Assembly: GCA_963832945.1 (NCBI GenBank)
Contig: CAWHVV010000006.1
Location: forward strand, 248,001-312,000
DNA from: JAFEDN01 sp963832945
GTDB lineage: Bacteria; Pseudomonadota; Gammaproteobacteria; Coxiellales; Coxiellaceae
DNA length: 64,000 nt
Direction of reading: 5' to 3'
Position 1 is the stretch's first letter; each line of letters begins with the position of its first letter. A program made the translations under genes and the position numbers. The notes below the pieces were generated by a model. That model made no database searches. It was not told the origin of the DNA and worked only from the letters and a program-made list of their open reading frames with translations. Of this stretch, positions 27,101-33,576 are shown piece after piece.

Positions 27101-29023
27101 GCCCAGGTCTTGGTGGGGCATACAAGAGAAGTCACGTGCCTGTCCACTACGCCGGATGATTCGCAGTTAGCGTCGGGAAGTAAGGATGGGACGGTGTGGC
27201 TGTGGGACCCGCGCGGCGAGCAGCCCGTCCAAGTCTTGGCAGGGTATACGAGTATAGTCTGGTGCTTGTCCTATGCGCCGGATGGGTCGCAGTTAGCATC
27301 GGGAGATCAGGATGGGACGGTGCGGCTGTGGGACCTGCGCGGTGATCAGCCTGCCCAGGTCTTGAGAGGAGGGCATACAGAAGCAGTCACCTGCCTGTCC
27401 TATGCACCGGATGGGTCGCAGTTGGCATCGGGAGATCAGGATGGGACGGTGCGGCTGTGGGACCCGCATGGTGATCAGCCCGCTCAGGTCTTGGTGGGGC
27501 ATATTTGTTGGGTTAAGTGCCTGTCTTATGTGCCGGATGGATCGCAGTTGGCGTCGGGAAGTGAGGATCGGACGGTGCGGCTGTGGGATCCGCGTGGTGA
27601 TCAGCCCGCCCAGGTCTTGGCGGAGCATACGGGTTCAGTCAAATGCCTGTCCTATGCGCCGGATGGGTCGCAGTTGGTATCGGGAGATAGTGATGGGATG
27701 GTGTGGCTGTGGGACCCGCGCGGCGAGCAGCCCGCCCAGGTCTTGGCGGGGCATAGGGATAGAGTCACGTGCCTATCCTATGCGCTGGATGGTTCGCAGT
27801 TGGCGTCGGGAAGTGAGGATAAGACGGTACGGCTGTGGGATCCGCGCGGCGAGCAGCCCGTCCAGGTCTTGGAGGGGCATACGAGTAGTGTCAATTGCCT
27901 GACCTATGCGCCGGATGGGTCGCAGTTGGCATCGGGCAGTGAGGATAGGACGGTGCGGCTGTGGGATACCCGAACAGGCGCTTGCCTGCAAGTCTGGCAC
28001 GCGCCTGCGCTGGTCACCCAATTACTATGGCGCAACGACACATTATTCATCGGTTGCGACAATGGCATCGTCGCAGCTTTGCGGCGTCATCTCTCCTGGC
28101 AGTCGGACGTACCCGACCGCTGGGCGTTAGCCTGGTTACAGTGCGGGAACCTACCCGTACTCGGTTTTAAAGGTTGCGATCTCACCGATGTGCAGGGGCT
28201 GCAACCTTTTCAGCGCACATTAATAGAACAACGCGGCGGAAAGAATTTGCCGCCACCGATGGCAGAAACTAAACAATCGCTGCCCAAAACCAAAGCGCTT
28301 GCTTTATCGGACTCTTCCCATAAGGACTTGGCAGAAACCGGCGAAGCCAAAGAAATGAAATTTGAAGGAACGCCATCGCGCTCCATTTTTGCCGGCTTAT
28401 TGAGACGCCGCTCTCGGTATTCTAACTCAGAATTACTCGCTCAGGCCGATCAACTGATGGCAGGCATCACGCATCCGGGTACAAAACAACGCTACCTAGC
28501 CAAACTGGCTTATTATCGCAAACACATTCACACATTGAATAAGAACGAACGTCAGGAATTAAAAAATCTGCTCCATACCTTACGACAAATCGCGAGCCAA
28601 TTCACACCCACCAAGTCTCGTCTCACACCTCCAGAACAAAAATCAAAGTTCTCATTTGGCTTTCTAAAAAGTCATAAATCTCAACCCAAACCATTGCCTG
28701 CCCCGATCACTTCAACCAGCAGTTCATGCTCGTCATCGAGTTCATCGAGCACGATGTCTTCCACGATCAGCACATCGCAATCGGGAAGACTCTTTGTTCC
28801 TACATCCCGGCAGCAAGCGTCATCCTCCTCTTTCTCTCTTTCGGCACCGGTCACCCATACTTCCTCAACAATGGCTTCGGTGAGCTCCACCATCACCGGT
28901 TTGACCACCCCTAGCGGCCCCGGACTGATGACTCCGCCACGAACGACCCCCTCGACCACGCCGGTCGTTAATTTGTCCTCTTCATCCCATAACAAAACTA
29001 ACAGCGGAGGGGGTGGGATATGA
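21170..29023 (+). CDS. Giant pseudokinase-kinase-NACHT-pentapeptide-WD40 protein, copy B (intact)
   Basis: 2617 residues after AAGGAG. Domains: a pseudokinase (about 70-300; HRDLKxxN is replaced by HIAWNLQQL at 169-177, DFG by PGF); a degenerate NACHT (about 350-540; P-loop replaced by LGEEGEDPS near 382); an active TKL-like kinase (about 580-860; GKGAFGEV 586-593, Lys606, HRDLKSLN 697-704, DFG 717-719); an active NACHT (about 1085-1570; Walker A GLAGAGKST 1108-1116, Walker B IADGYDE 1190-1196, FIHASLLDYF); pentapeptide repeats (about 1587-1645); 14 WD40 repeats (about 1685-2265, probably two seven-bladed propellers); and a C-terminal region with Ser-rich and Gly tails. No signal peptide or TM helix. 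The plan suggests a STAND switch: propellers sense a ligand, NACHT oligomerises with ATP, the kinase is the output. It may serve in self-defence or as a secreted host-directed effector. Confidence 0.9.
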   Translation: MQTAERSSIEIPSGNSTPLPEKKPIISQEDKIASISTESEVKRPAKILPLIPAQELKQGAAIHEEMTAGLHAGFYREQAVTLLSLSSSVWEKSQESVHAFYGVTSPFWLLVVGVSEEEKSRTVAMAELPKTRFPEWLSSTAADAWSARCRLMRDVAVGLYQCRTSGATHIAWNLQQLYLDAQGRAQLLPGFSETAVADADDVFALGQLLWCMVSRSTTPADGWEQGKGLPQHCSPEVIALIRACTDSTESARPSLKTLAKGLDILWQRAEQGFSEVPPSLTQGLSPLQKDQKYEDPSPMNLSATITPTQLSQVHSSGSLNLLLVDDQTVSWLSAADPRYQVGVKLCALRDSLAQPVESKASLPALQQEIQRTLESKIEMMLWLGEEGEDPSHSFQETAWWLWQAPHWQAYRPGDPPPSAWLPLFINLHQPSINSPLFTRTHQLPDEVAAFTDSEWQILHSHYALFWLVQGMGQLTEPCNLYEVNALHRGGTRLLLHSQKSDAFKWEESTYFMPHSAEGQLLSARYARYTTDPDCDFNAWEGRYQGKIGPETQETTPTPIALTPAKDLALNRNQLTLPDADEKNTLGKGAFGEVLRGSYYGQPVAVKRFKEAKLSASDQAQLKDEAAVMVNLQSPFLIRLLGLSLDTPPLLVMELAEGGSLYHKLKDASQELPWVWRLRVLRDIALGLSVLHAHELLHRDLKSLNILLDITGRAKLCDFGLSTLKSQAKDTADVGTLLWNAPEVLAGKAATPSSDIYSLAIICWEVVARRLPYKDPTTGKLKEGFEKRVQAGERETIPSDCPPELAMVIQACWTPDPAQRPTAGQVAQVLEDLWQKAVKAEQFQPALKRQTSSLMPSISLENKRTKPLTPNEVKADAQLSSNNERKVFVSDSPSKPTGDWSGLSSEMLASLMLELAKQSVAPVEKKINQSERGQISSSKTAINENKSPVISHTSPSSSSSTSPVDLPLSGLSPEALQSLMPDLLKQGASVSGESPSSRPTEQDQKPLTPTSSTTPSQTAVVEFKTLLARSQQQPPCWQDKQSPEYTLGVKLHHLREKVLADPYITQELSCYIAPNGQAQAGTGLPSDPLYPWVEREFLQGSVHVLLLQGLAGAGKSTFNRHLLRTLWQDPAWQSYRPSDPAPRAPIPLFIPLQSTQVNPRDLWDYYPHLPEISFTSAEIRLLQSDYHTIWIADGYDEIPGQSAPNLYDANHLGDTQGRVKLIIGCRSQRVQALVEDDSFVPHTDTIKPDRLRYRTRYVSPFTPQQTQDYIEKYVAQHQNDRERPKDWNAARYQVEFKAIPELQTLIDTPFMLWMTLSILPELAKEQSKEKIKVKDKADEKEVKETKESKSVTSRPAQITRAALYDRFMESWFTRQAKKAWQAKTFLKDPASILGKRAMQTLKTQTGSDDVQVVWLKAAYRAFCLSFAQQLTQAGQISAQDNPVEEKETTVNWQRALLGEGLTDSGLLRQGCPLRESADHAWGFIHASLLDYFMTTAVAEQLVLSPGVTTPATHPLFTRNAVQAVALLACRHVTLDQARFLADRVRANPDLKAALWALVERSKTEPAVAIASANAITVFNRARYVFGGLNLAGIRIPGADLTGSYWDQVNLSHADLSDANLRFVWMNDCLLSGATLRGVQFGEFPSVAAQGQVTAMMMHPREPNLMAIAAGVDIMIYDRAACSVIHTLAGHTDEVTCLSYAPDGSQLASGSRDKMVRLWDPCGKQPAQVLAGHEHWVTCLTYAPDGSQLASGGGYEDNTVRLWDPRGEQLARVLAGHAGDVNCLSYAPDGSQLASGSNDRTVRLWDPRGEQPARVLARHTDYVNCLTYAPDGSQLASGSMDKTVRLWDPRGDQPAQVLVGHTEIVWCLSYSPDGSQLASGSLDGTLRLWNPRGEQPAQVLAGHKGEVLCLTYAPDGSQLASGSYQEVWLWDPRGDQPAQVLAGHTNRVQCLSYALDGSQLASGSSDKTVRLWDLRGDQPAQVLVGHTREVTCLSTTPDDSQLASGSKDGTVWLWDPRGEQPVQVLAGYTSIVWCLSYAPDGSQLASGDQDGTVRLWDLRGDQPAQVLRGGHTEAVTCLSYAPDGSQLASGDQDGTVRLWDPHGDQPAQVLVGHICWVKCLSYVPDGSQLASGSEDRTVRLWDPRGDQPAQVLAEHTGSVKCLSYAPDGSQLVSGDSDGMVWLWDPRGEQPAQVLAGHRDRVTCLSYALDGSQLASGSEDKTVRLWDPRGEQPVQVLEGHTSSVNCLTYAPDGSQLASGSEDRTVRLWDTRTGACLQVWHAPALVTQLLWRNDTLFIGCDNGIVAALRRHLSWQSDVPDRWALAWLQCGNLPVLGFKGCDLTDVQGLQPFQRTLIEQRGGKNLPPPMAETKQSLPKTKALALSDSSHKDLAETGEAKEMKFEGTPSRSIFAGLLRRRSRYSNSELLAQADQLMAGITHPGTKQRYLAKLAYYRKHIHTLNKNERQELKNLLHTLRQIASQFTPTKSRLTPPEQKSKFSFGFLKSHKSQPKPLPAPITSTSSSCSSSSSSSTMSSTISTSQSGRLFVPTSRQQASSSSFSLSAPVTHTSSTMASVSSTITGLTTPSGPGLMTPPRTTPSTTPVVNLSSSSHNKTNSGGGGI
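26222..27970 (+). repeat. 14 near-identical 126-bp WD40-coding units (copy B)
   Basis: Tandem units encode LAGHTxxVxCLSYAPDGSQL followed by ASGSxDKTVRLWDPRGDQPA. Most are exactly 42 codons, with one or two length variants (for example an extra Gly in the tenth unit). All 14 stay in frame, in contrast to copy A. Variability is concentrated in a few positions after GH and after the SGS motif, on the surface of each blade. A degenerate unit may precede and another follow the regular block. Confidence 0.9.
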
Positions 29024-29271
29024 GTAAGCCGTTGTCTACCAATTGCGGCAACAGGAGATGTTTTTGAGTAGCTAATTCACTATGAAGCGTAGTGATATAC
29101 TATGTAACTGAGGAATGAATAGACGTCAACAGATTTTGCACAACAGCACGGGCTTTTTGTTGAGCGTCCTCTAATAAAGCATCACGATCTTTCAAGGGGG
29201 CTTGAGTCAGGGTGTCGACCAAATGGCGCACCAGAAGGATTTTTTTAATTTAGTTAAAAGGGAGGACAAAA
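29024..29271 (-). other. Duplicated intergenic segment with antisense frame, copy 2
   Basis: Counterpart of 20919-21169. The antisense GTG (29231) to TAG (29100) frame is again 43 codons, with V-to-A and S-to-T changes and several silent ones. It ends in the leader and ribosome site of the following membrane-protein gene. The duplicated unit is therefore the giant gene plus its downstream spacer. Confidence 0.35.
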
Positions 29272-29877
29272 ATGCGTATACCTGCTTATTTAAATAACTT
29301 AATAATCGCTGTGTTATTCCTTGGCGGCTTTTATGTCATTGTGACTTATTTATTTTTCAATCTTAAATATAAAATAGAGACTAAGCGCAAATTAAAACTC
29401 TATAAGGCAATTTCAGTAGGTTTTCAAAATGCAACCGTTGACTCAATGACAGACTTGACCAACCTTTATAAAGGAGTTTACAACCTGGGAACGGATGATA
29501 CTTCACATATACCAGGATTAACTCGAATATTGAGACAATATCTGGTTTCATTGATTTCTGAAAATCATCTGGATACAGCAGAAATTCTTAAACTTAAAGA
29601 AAAAGCAAATGGTTTGCTCAAGCAAATTGAATCTGACATCCCCTTTGCAGACTTGCCTACTACAGAGAGAAATTTAATACTGGATATCCAGCACACCCTA
29701 AATTATGATGATAAGTCCATCGCTCTCCAAAAAATTCAAGAACTGGCAGGTCAGATAGAAATTCGACAAAATGCATTGAAATCACTTCAGCGATCTAACC
29801 GATGGTCAATCCCCCTCGCGATAATAGGTCTTGTATTAACTTTATTTTTTGGAGTTGTATCTCTAATACAAATATAG
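29272..29877 (+). CDS. Two-TM membrane protein downstream of the kinase-NACHT genes
   Basis: 201 residues after a strong GGGAGG ribosome site. One hydrophobic helix lies near the N-terminus (about 9-30, LIIAVLFLGGFYVIVTYLFF) and one at the C-terminus (about 177-199, IPLAIIGLVLTLFFGVVSLI). Between them is a helical soluble region of about 145 residues. The two ends probably anchor a cytoplasmic or periplasmic helical domain. I do not recognise the family. Same orientation and a shared leader with copy B suggest a functional link, perhaps as a membrane partner or substrate of the kinase; that is inference. Confidence 0.7.
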   Translation: MRIPAYLNNLIIAVLFLGGFYVIVTYLFFNLKYKIETKRKLKLYKAISVGFQNATVDSMTDLTNLYKGVYNLGTDDTSHIPGLTRILRQYLVSLISENHLDTAEILKLKEKANGLLKQIESDIPFADLPTTERNLILDIQHTLNYDDKSIALQKIQELAGQIEIRQNALKSLQRSNRWSIPLAIIGLVLTLFFGVVSLIQI

Positions 29878-30471
29878 AAAACCAGGTATTGTAAGATTCT
29901 TTATAAAAAATATATTTTTAATCAAATAATTGTATCGTTTTTCTATTGTAGTGCTCGAAGTATTTGCAAGTTGATTTTATCATTTAGTTTATTCCCTTCT
30001 TACAAAACAATTAAACTATTATAAACTCAATAAAATGACGTGGTTTACCACCACCCGAAAATGAATTTAAAATAACTCTAAAAATGCGATAATTATAGTG
30101 GTATTGACGTTATTGATGGTCATGATGGAATGAATTTTTTATAAATCAACCATCTATGAAATGAACGTGTTTCCGCAACCTATCCGCAATTTTTTGCTCT
30201 AAATCGCCAAGTTTTACCTTCAATAAACCAAACTTCATAGTGTTAACTCTGGCGGCGGACCCAGGCACCTTTTGCCAAGGCCCATTTAAAATAGTTTATA
30301 AATCTCTTTTAATATTAATAGACTGATTTAAATTTAATTATCTTATTTTAAGATATTTATTTATCTTATTTTCTATTGACTCCCATGCCTTTCCGGCCTA
30401 AACTGTTCAATAGGAAGGCTACTCAGGGAGAGCAGCCTAAAAATAAAACCCCCTCGGGTATAGGAGAAAAC
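29878..30471. other. Long AT-rich gap with no supported gene
   Basis: About 590 bp separate the membrane protein from the next gene. I see only a 30-codon frame on the minus strand (30146-30238, MKFGLLKVKLGDLEQKIADR onward), too short to trust and possibly a remnant. An open frame beginning at a TTG (30376) is just an upstream extension of the next gene. A promoter for the next gene is expected near its 3' end, but I cannot pick one with confidence. Confidence 0.5.
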
Positions 30472-31173
30472 ATGATGACGACCCACGATACTTTAGCCAC
30501 CACCGCCACAGCTTATTGCGATCAGCAAGGCATACCGCCTTCAGCCAACCCCATCCAACCGGATGATCCGGCACTACAAATCAATCTACATTTTGCCCGG
30601 CAGATTCGCCACCTTGAGCCATATTTGCTGAAGTGCTCTACTTTTTTGCGACACCCCAAGCTGACCAAGCAACTGCGCACTTTACCGGATTTTCCGCTCT
30701 TTAAACGCGCTTATCCCGTAGAACCTCCTCACAGAGTGACTGAGGCAGACTATTATGCTCTGCGCGTGCGGCATTGTTCCTATCTTTTCTCAGAAGATTT
30801 TATCACGATCAATGAGCAGGTGAGGCGCTGGGTCTCGACCTTAGGGCGCAAAGAAGAGACACCCGTCATCGATTCTTTTCAGGTGAATCGAAAAGGATGG
30901 CTGGAATACTGCATCATCAGCGGTTTACGCTGGGACTTCGCCTCTAATCCGGAGCAGGCCGGCCAGTGGACGAAATACCTGGATTTGCATGAGTTATTTT
31001 CCATCGACCCGCAAAAACAGATTCGGATCGAAGATGCCATTCCCGGCAGCCCGTTGATCGCCCTCTATATTCAAGACCATCCTCATACAGAGGGTCACAA
31101 CGGTCAACTCTTTTGGTACAATCTGGATACCCGTGGTCGCGGCGAAATCGCCGACGTCTTGCGTTACCGATAA
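30472..31173 (+). CDS. Hypothetical island protein
   Basis: About 233 residues from the ATG at 30472, chosen because AGGAGA sits just upstream; the frame extends 32 codons further to a TTG without a ribosome site. No signal peptide, TM helix or known motif is visible. The protein is rich in aromatic and basic residues (LEYCIISGLRWDFASN, GQLFWYNLDTRGRGEIADVL), suggesting a compact globular fold. It is followed, after a translation-control hairpin, by another unknown gene and probably forms a two-gene unit with it. Confidence 0.65.
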   Translation: MMTTHDTLATTATAYCDQQGIPPSANPIQPDDPALQINLHFARQIRHLEPYLLKCSTFLRHPKLTKQLRTLPDFPLFKRAYPVEPPHRVTEADYYALRVRHCSYLFSEDFITINEQVRRWVSTLGRKEETPVIDSFQVNRKGWLEYCIISGLRWDFASNPEQAGQWTKYLDLHELFSIDPQKQIRIEDAIPGSPLIALYIQDHPHTEGHNGQLFWYNLDTRGRGEIADVLRYR

Positions 31174-31188
31174 CGGTTGGGGAGTAAC

Positions 31189-31210
31189 ACCTCCCTGAAA
31201 TCAGGGAGGT
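31189..31210 (+). promoter_or_regulatory. Hairpin that buries the Shine-Dalgarno of the next gene
   Basis: ACCTCCCTGA (31189-31198), two bases, then TCAGGGAGGT (31201-31210) form a 10-bp perfect inverted repeat whose right arm contains the AGGGAGG ribosome site of the gene starting at 31220. In RNA the site would be paired, so translation should need the hairpin opened, for example by ribosomes finishing the upstream gene at 31173. Confidence 0.6.
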
Positions 31211-31219
31211 TTGCCCAAC

Positions 31220-32176
31220 ATGCTCGAAATGCGATTGATCAAAACCCAAAAGAAAATTCGGGTGGATGTGTTTCGTCGGTATAAAGCTATGGATCCGGCC
31301 ACACAGAAATCTAAATTCTATTTCAAACAACTCGGTTCCCTCGGTTCGCTCCCTATCGATACGGACGATTTTCCCGCCTTATGGGAGCAACTGGAACCAG
31401 ACGAAATTGTGCAATTGCATAATTGGCTGGCCGAAACCCGGTTCGGCGAATCCCTACAGGTGGCTGTTGACCAATTAGAAAAGGTATCGGTTCGAATGCC
31501 AATACCCTTACTGACGGCATTGACCCGGTTATCTCTGGAGGCTAGCCGGGCGGGACTGGATTTTATCCCCCATCAACTGATCCTCAGCACCTTACTTCAA
31601 CAAGCGCGCCAGATGGAGGAACAGATTGACCTCAAAAATGGATTTCAAAGCGGTATCCTGGCCAAGGCCGGTGTGCCTGCATTAGCGGATACGCTGGAGG
31701 AAACCGACTGCGCTTCCGATCCCGAAAGCCGTACCCTCTTTAAAACCCTGTTGGATTTAAAACAACCGGTCGGTAGAACCTGTACCGCCTTGGAAGCAGC
31801 AGCGGCACGATATGGTAAGATCAAAAAAATAGCGCCACCGCACCTGATCGAATGGGCGGGGACATCCAAATACAAAAGCACCCACAAAAGGATTAAAAAA
31901 TGGTGCTATGCTCTGGCTATCGATGTCCTGCATCAGCAAGGCATTAACCCTACCCATTTGATGTCGCCGGCGCGGGTTGCCGACTTTTGGATTCGTCAAA
32001 ATGCTTCACGTTATTCCGTGTTAGAGGCACCCGCCGCATTTATTCGGTTGTTTGAAATAAAGCCGGAACATCATGCTGCCGTGATGCGTGTGATAGCGCA
32101 TTTTTACGAAATACACCCTACCGCCACAGCAGACACCTCATTGATTCCAACCCCCGAACAAGCAGAGACGGAATAA
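31220..32176 (+). CDS. Hypothetical island protein
   Basis: About 318 residues starting at the ATG at 31220; a TTG at 31211 touches the ribosome site and is rejected. The product is soluble and mostly helical, with a basic middle (KYKSTHKRIKKWCYALAIDV) that could bind nucleic acid. Its C-terminal part (RVADFWIRQNASRYSVLEAP) has no match I know. Its start is controlled by the hairpin upstream. It converges on a minus-strand gene 25 bp away. Confidence 0.65.
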   Translation: MLEMRLIKTQKKIRVDVFRRYKAMDPATQKSKFYFKQLGSLGSLPIDTDDFPALWEQLEPDEIVQLHNWLAETRFGESLQVAVDQLEKVSVRMPIPLLTALTRLSLEASRAGLDFIPHQLILSTLLQQARQMEEQIDLKNGFQSGILAKAGVPALADTLEETDCASDPESRTLFKTLLDLKQPVGRTCTALEAAAARYGKIKKIAPPHLIEWAGTSKYKSTHKRIKKWCYALAIDVLHQQGINPTHLMSPARVADFWIRQNASRYSVLEAPAAFIRLFEIKPEHHAAVMRVIAHFYEIHPTATADTSLIPTPEQAETE

Positions 32177-32200
32177 TTCGGTTTTTTTCTTGACAGTCTC

Positions 32201-32602
32201 TTAGGACGATGGCTGAAATTCAGCATTAATCTGAATACCTTTTGCAGTCAACTGAAAATCCACGCGCCGGGTTTTTCTTTCCCATTCATGAGGGATATCA
32301 ACACGCCACATCATCTGGCATTTAACACAGCCTTTAGAAGCGCGACCTAATTGATAACCCTGGGTGCCGCCGGATGGCAGGATGACCCATCTTCGTGGAT
32401 TGTCGTCATCTACAAAAAATCGAATTTTAGAGTTTTCGTCTATCGCCAGATGCTTTAAAATCTGTTTACCGATATAAATCACCAGTCCCGATTTACCCTC
32501 GCCCCAATACGAAAAACAAACCCGAATAATTTCGGGAATGATTTTCAGTGAGGAACGACTGCGAATAGTGCGAATAGGCCGCACTTCTCTCCACTCAGAC
32601 AT
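32201..32602 (-). CDS. Hypothetical protein
   Basis: 133 residues, preceded by GGAGGAAT on its strand. It begins MSEWREVRPIRTIRSRSSLK, with a basic N-terminus and a beta-rich middle (GLVIYIGKQILKHL, IRFFVDDDNPRRWVILPSGG). It contains a Cys pair, CVKC. There is no signal peptide. The size and basic start resemble small phage or plasmid accessory proteins, but no family is recognised. Confidence 0.6.
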   Translation of the reverse strand: MSEWREVRPIRTIRSRSSLKIIPEIIRVCFSYWGEGKSGLVIYIGKQILKHLAIDENSKIRFFVDDDNPRRWVILPSGGTQGYQLGRASKGCVKCQMMWRVDIPHEWERKTRRVDFQLTAKGIQINAEFQPSS

Positions 32603-32620
32603 ACTATTATTCCTCCGAAT

Positions 32621-32722
32621 TTACAACGTCAAAGGTCCCTTAAAATGGGTTTCCGATTCAATGAGACGACCCAAGTGATGAATCGATTTTTTTAAATTTT
32701 CCTGATCAATGGCAGTCAACAT
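32621..32722 (-). CDS. 33-residue protein sharing its start and leader with a nearby gene
   Basis: A short frame preceded by GGGAGAATGAAT, reading MLTAIDQENLKKSIHHLGRL then IESETHFKGPLTL. The first ten residues (MLTAIDQENL) and the DNA leader match those of the gene at 33154-33357, so one start module was duplicated onto a different tail. It lies in a cluster of small minus-strand genes, 18 bp before the next one. Confidence 0.5.
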   Translation of the reverse strand: MLTAIDQENLKKSIHHLGRLIESETHFKGPLTL

Positions 32723-32734
32723 ATTCATTCTCCC

Positions 32735-32774
32735 GGTAAAAAATAATTTTAAAACAGCAGGGAAATTCCCTGCT
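32735..32774 (-). terminator. Hairpin-plus-T terminator or attenuator
   Basis: On the minus strand AGCAGGGAA and TTCCCTGCT pair around one base (32756-32774) and are followed by T-rich sequence ending in TTTTTT. It overlaps the stop of the gene at 32773-33114 and lies in the leader of the 33-residue gene. It can therefore end one transcript and attenuate the next. Confidence 0.6.
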
Positions 32775-33114
32775 AAACTCGCGCATACTGCTCGGCAATC
32801 TGAATTCGTATAGGCCCTAAAAAAAGACCGGTTTCGGACTCAATCATATCGCACAGTTGATCCGCATAAACGTCGTCATATTCAGCGATCACACGTAAAC
32901 TTAATTTATCATAGCGAAAGAATTTAACCTCGTATAAGTCTGCCCCTTCATTGTACTCGATCTTTATATGGTTAATTTTTCGGCATCCATGAATGTCAAA
33001 ACGGATGCCGTTATCATTAAAAAGCACTTTTCGAGTTCCTAACAATAACTGCAACAATGCTAAACCACCTAACTGCTGAATAATAGTTTTCGCTGTTTCA
33101 TTGATCTCATTCAT
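32773..33114 (-). CDS. Hypothetical small protein
   Basis: 113 residues after AAGGAG. A short hydrophobic stretch (LGGLALLQLLLGT, about 15-27) is amphipathic rather than a true membrane span. The rest alternates beta-type segments (IKIEYNEGADLYEVKFFRY) and ends in a helix (DQLCDMIESETGLFLG). It resembles small plasmid or phage accessory proteins. It is the middle of three closely spaced minus-strand genes. Confidence 0.6.
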   Translation of the reverse strand: MNEINETAKTIIQQLGGLALLQLLLGTRKVLFNDNGIRFDIHGCRKINHIKIEYNEGADLYEVKFFRYDKLSLRVIAEYDDVYADQLCDMIESETGLFLGPIRIQIAEQYARV

Positions 33115-33139
33115 TTTAAAACTCCTTCTTCATAATGAA

Positions 33140-33168
33140 ATAAAATCAGGCCATTAAGCGGCCTGATT
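33140..33168 (-). terminator. Rho-independent terminator
   Basis: AATCAGGCC (33144-33152) and GGCCTGATT (33160-33168) pair around a 7-base loop, and on the minus strand the hairpin is followed by TTATTTC. It includes the stop codon of the gene at 33154-33357. Confidence 0.65.
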
Positions 33169-33357
33169 CTCATTTTTTGTCATCAACATGATCCGATTTA
33201 AACGCCATTCAACCTGAGATACCTGCTTCATCAATTCAAGGGCAATATCTCCGAGTAATAGATTGGCCGACCCAGTTAAGGCTTGTAAATCTTGCAACAA
33301 TAACTGAGTGCTTTGGTTAGACTTCGCCAAATTTTCCTGATCAATCGCAGTTAGCAT
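33154..33357 (-). CDS. Small helical protein with duplicated start module
   Basis: 67 residues, entirely helical (MLTAIDQENLAKSNQSTQLL, then DLQALTGSANLLLGDIALEL), resembling a short coiled-coil or phage-like accessory protein. CTAGGAGAGT precedes the ATG. Its first ten codons and its leader hairpin match those of the 33-residue gene at 32621-32722. It leads a leftward cluster of small island genes. The function is unknown. Confidence 0.6.
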   Translation of the reverse strand: MLTAIDQENLAKSNQSTQLLLQDLQALTGSANLLLGDIALELMKQVSQVEWRLNRIMLMTKNENQAA

Positions 33358-33361
33358 AGTG

Positions 33362-33411
33362 ACTCTCCTAGTAAAAAATAACCTTTAAAATCGCAAGGAA
33401 AATTCCCTTGC
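33362..33411 (-). promoter_or_regulatory. Leader hairpin with T-run (attenuator-like)
   Basis: On the minus strand GCAAGGG...CCTTGC (33393-33411) is followed by TTTT, then TTATTTTTTAC, and directly by the ribosome site of the 33154-33357 gene. The arrangement is the same as the leader at 32735-32774, so the leader and start codon region were copied as one module. Confidence 0.45.
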
Positions 33412-33576
33412 CCTATAGGATAAATGTAGCGGACCCGGCAAAACTTGTCAAGGATTTTTAAAGTAAAAATAAATCTTTGTTTAATGTAATACATTGTAAA
33501 ATATATTAAAATAAATATAAAAAAGTAAAATATTAGTTGAAAAATCGCGTTAAGACAGCTAAAATTAAAAAATAAG

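Noticed and set aside
26222..27970. The 126-bp tandem repeats as a CRISPR array or satellite
   Set aside because: They are coding, in frame, and spell WD40 blades; there are no spacers.
21807..28995. Numerous antisense and shifted ORFs within the giant kinase genes and WD40 arrays (Arg/Pro-rich or Cys/Gly-rich)
   Set aside because: They repeat with the 126-bp period or mirror the codon bias of the sense strand, and none has a ribosome site or a family-like sequence.
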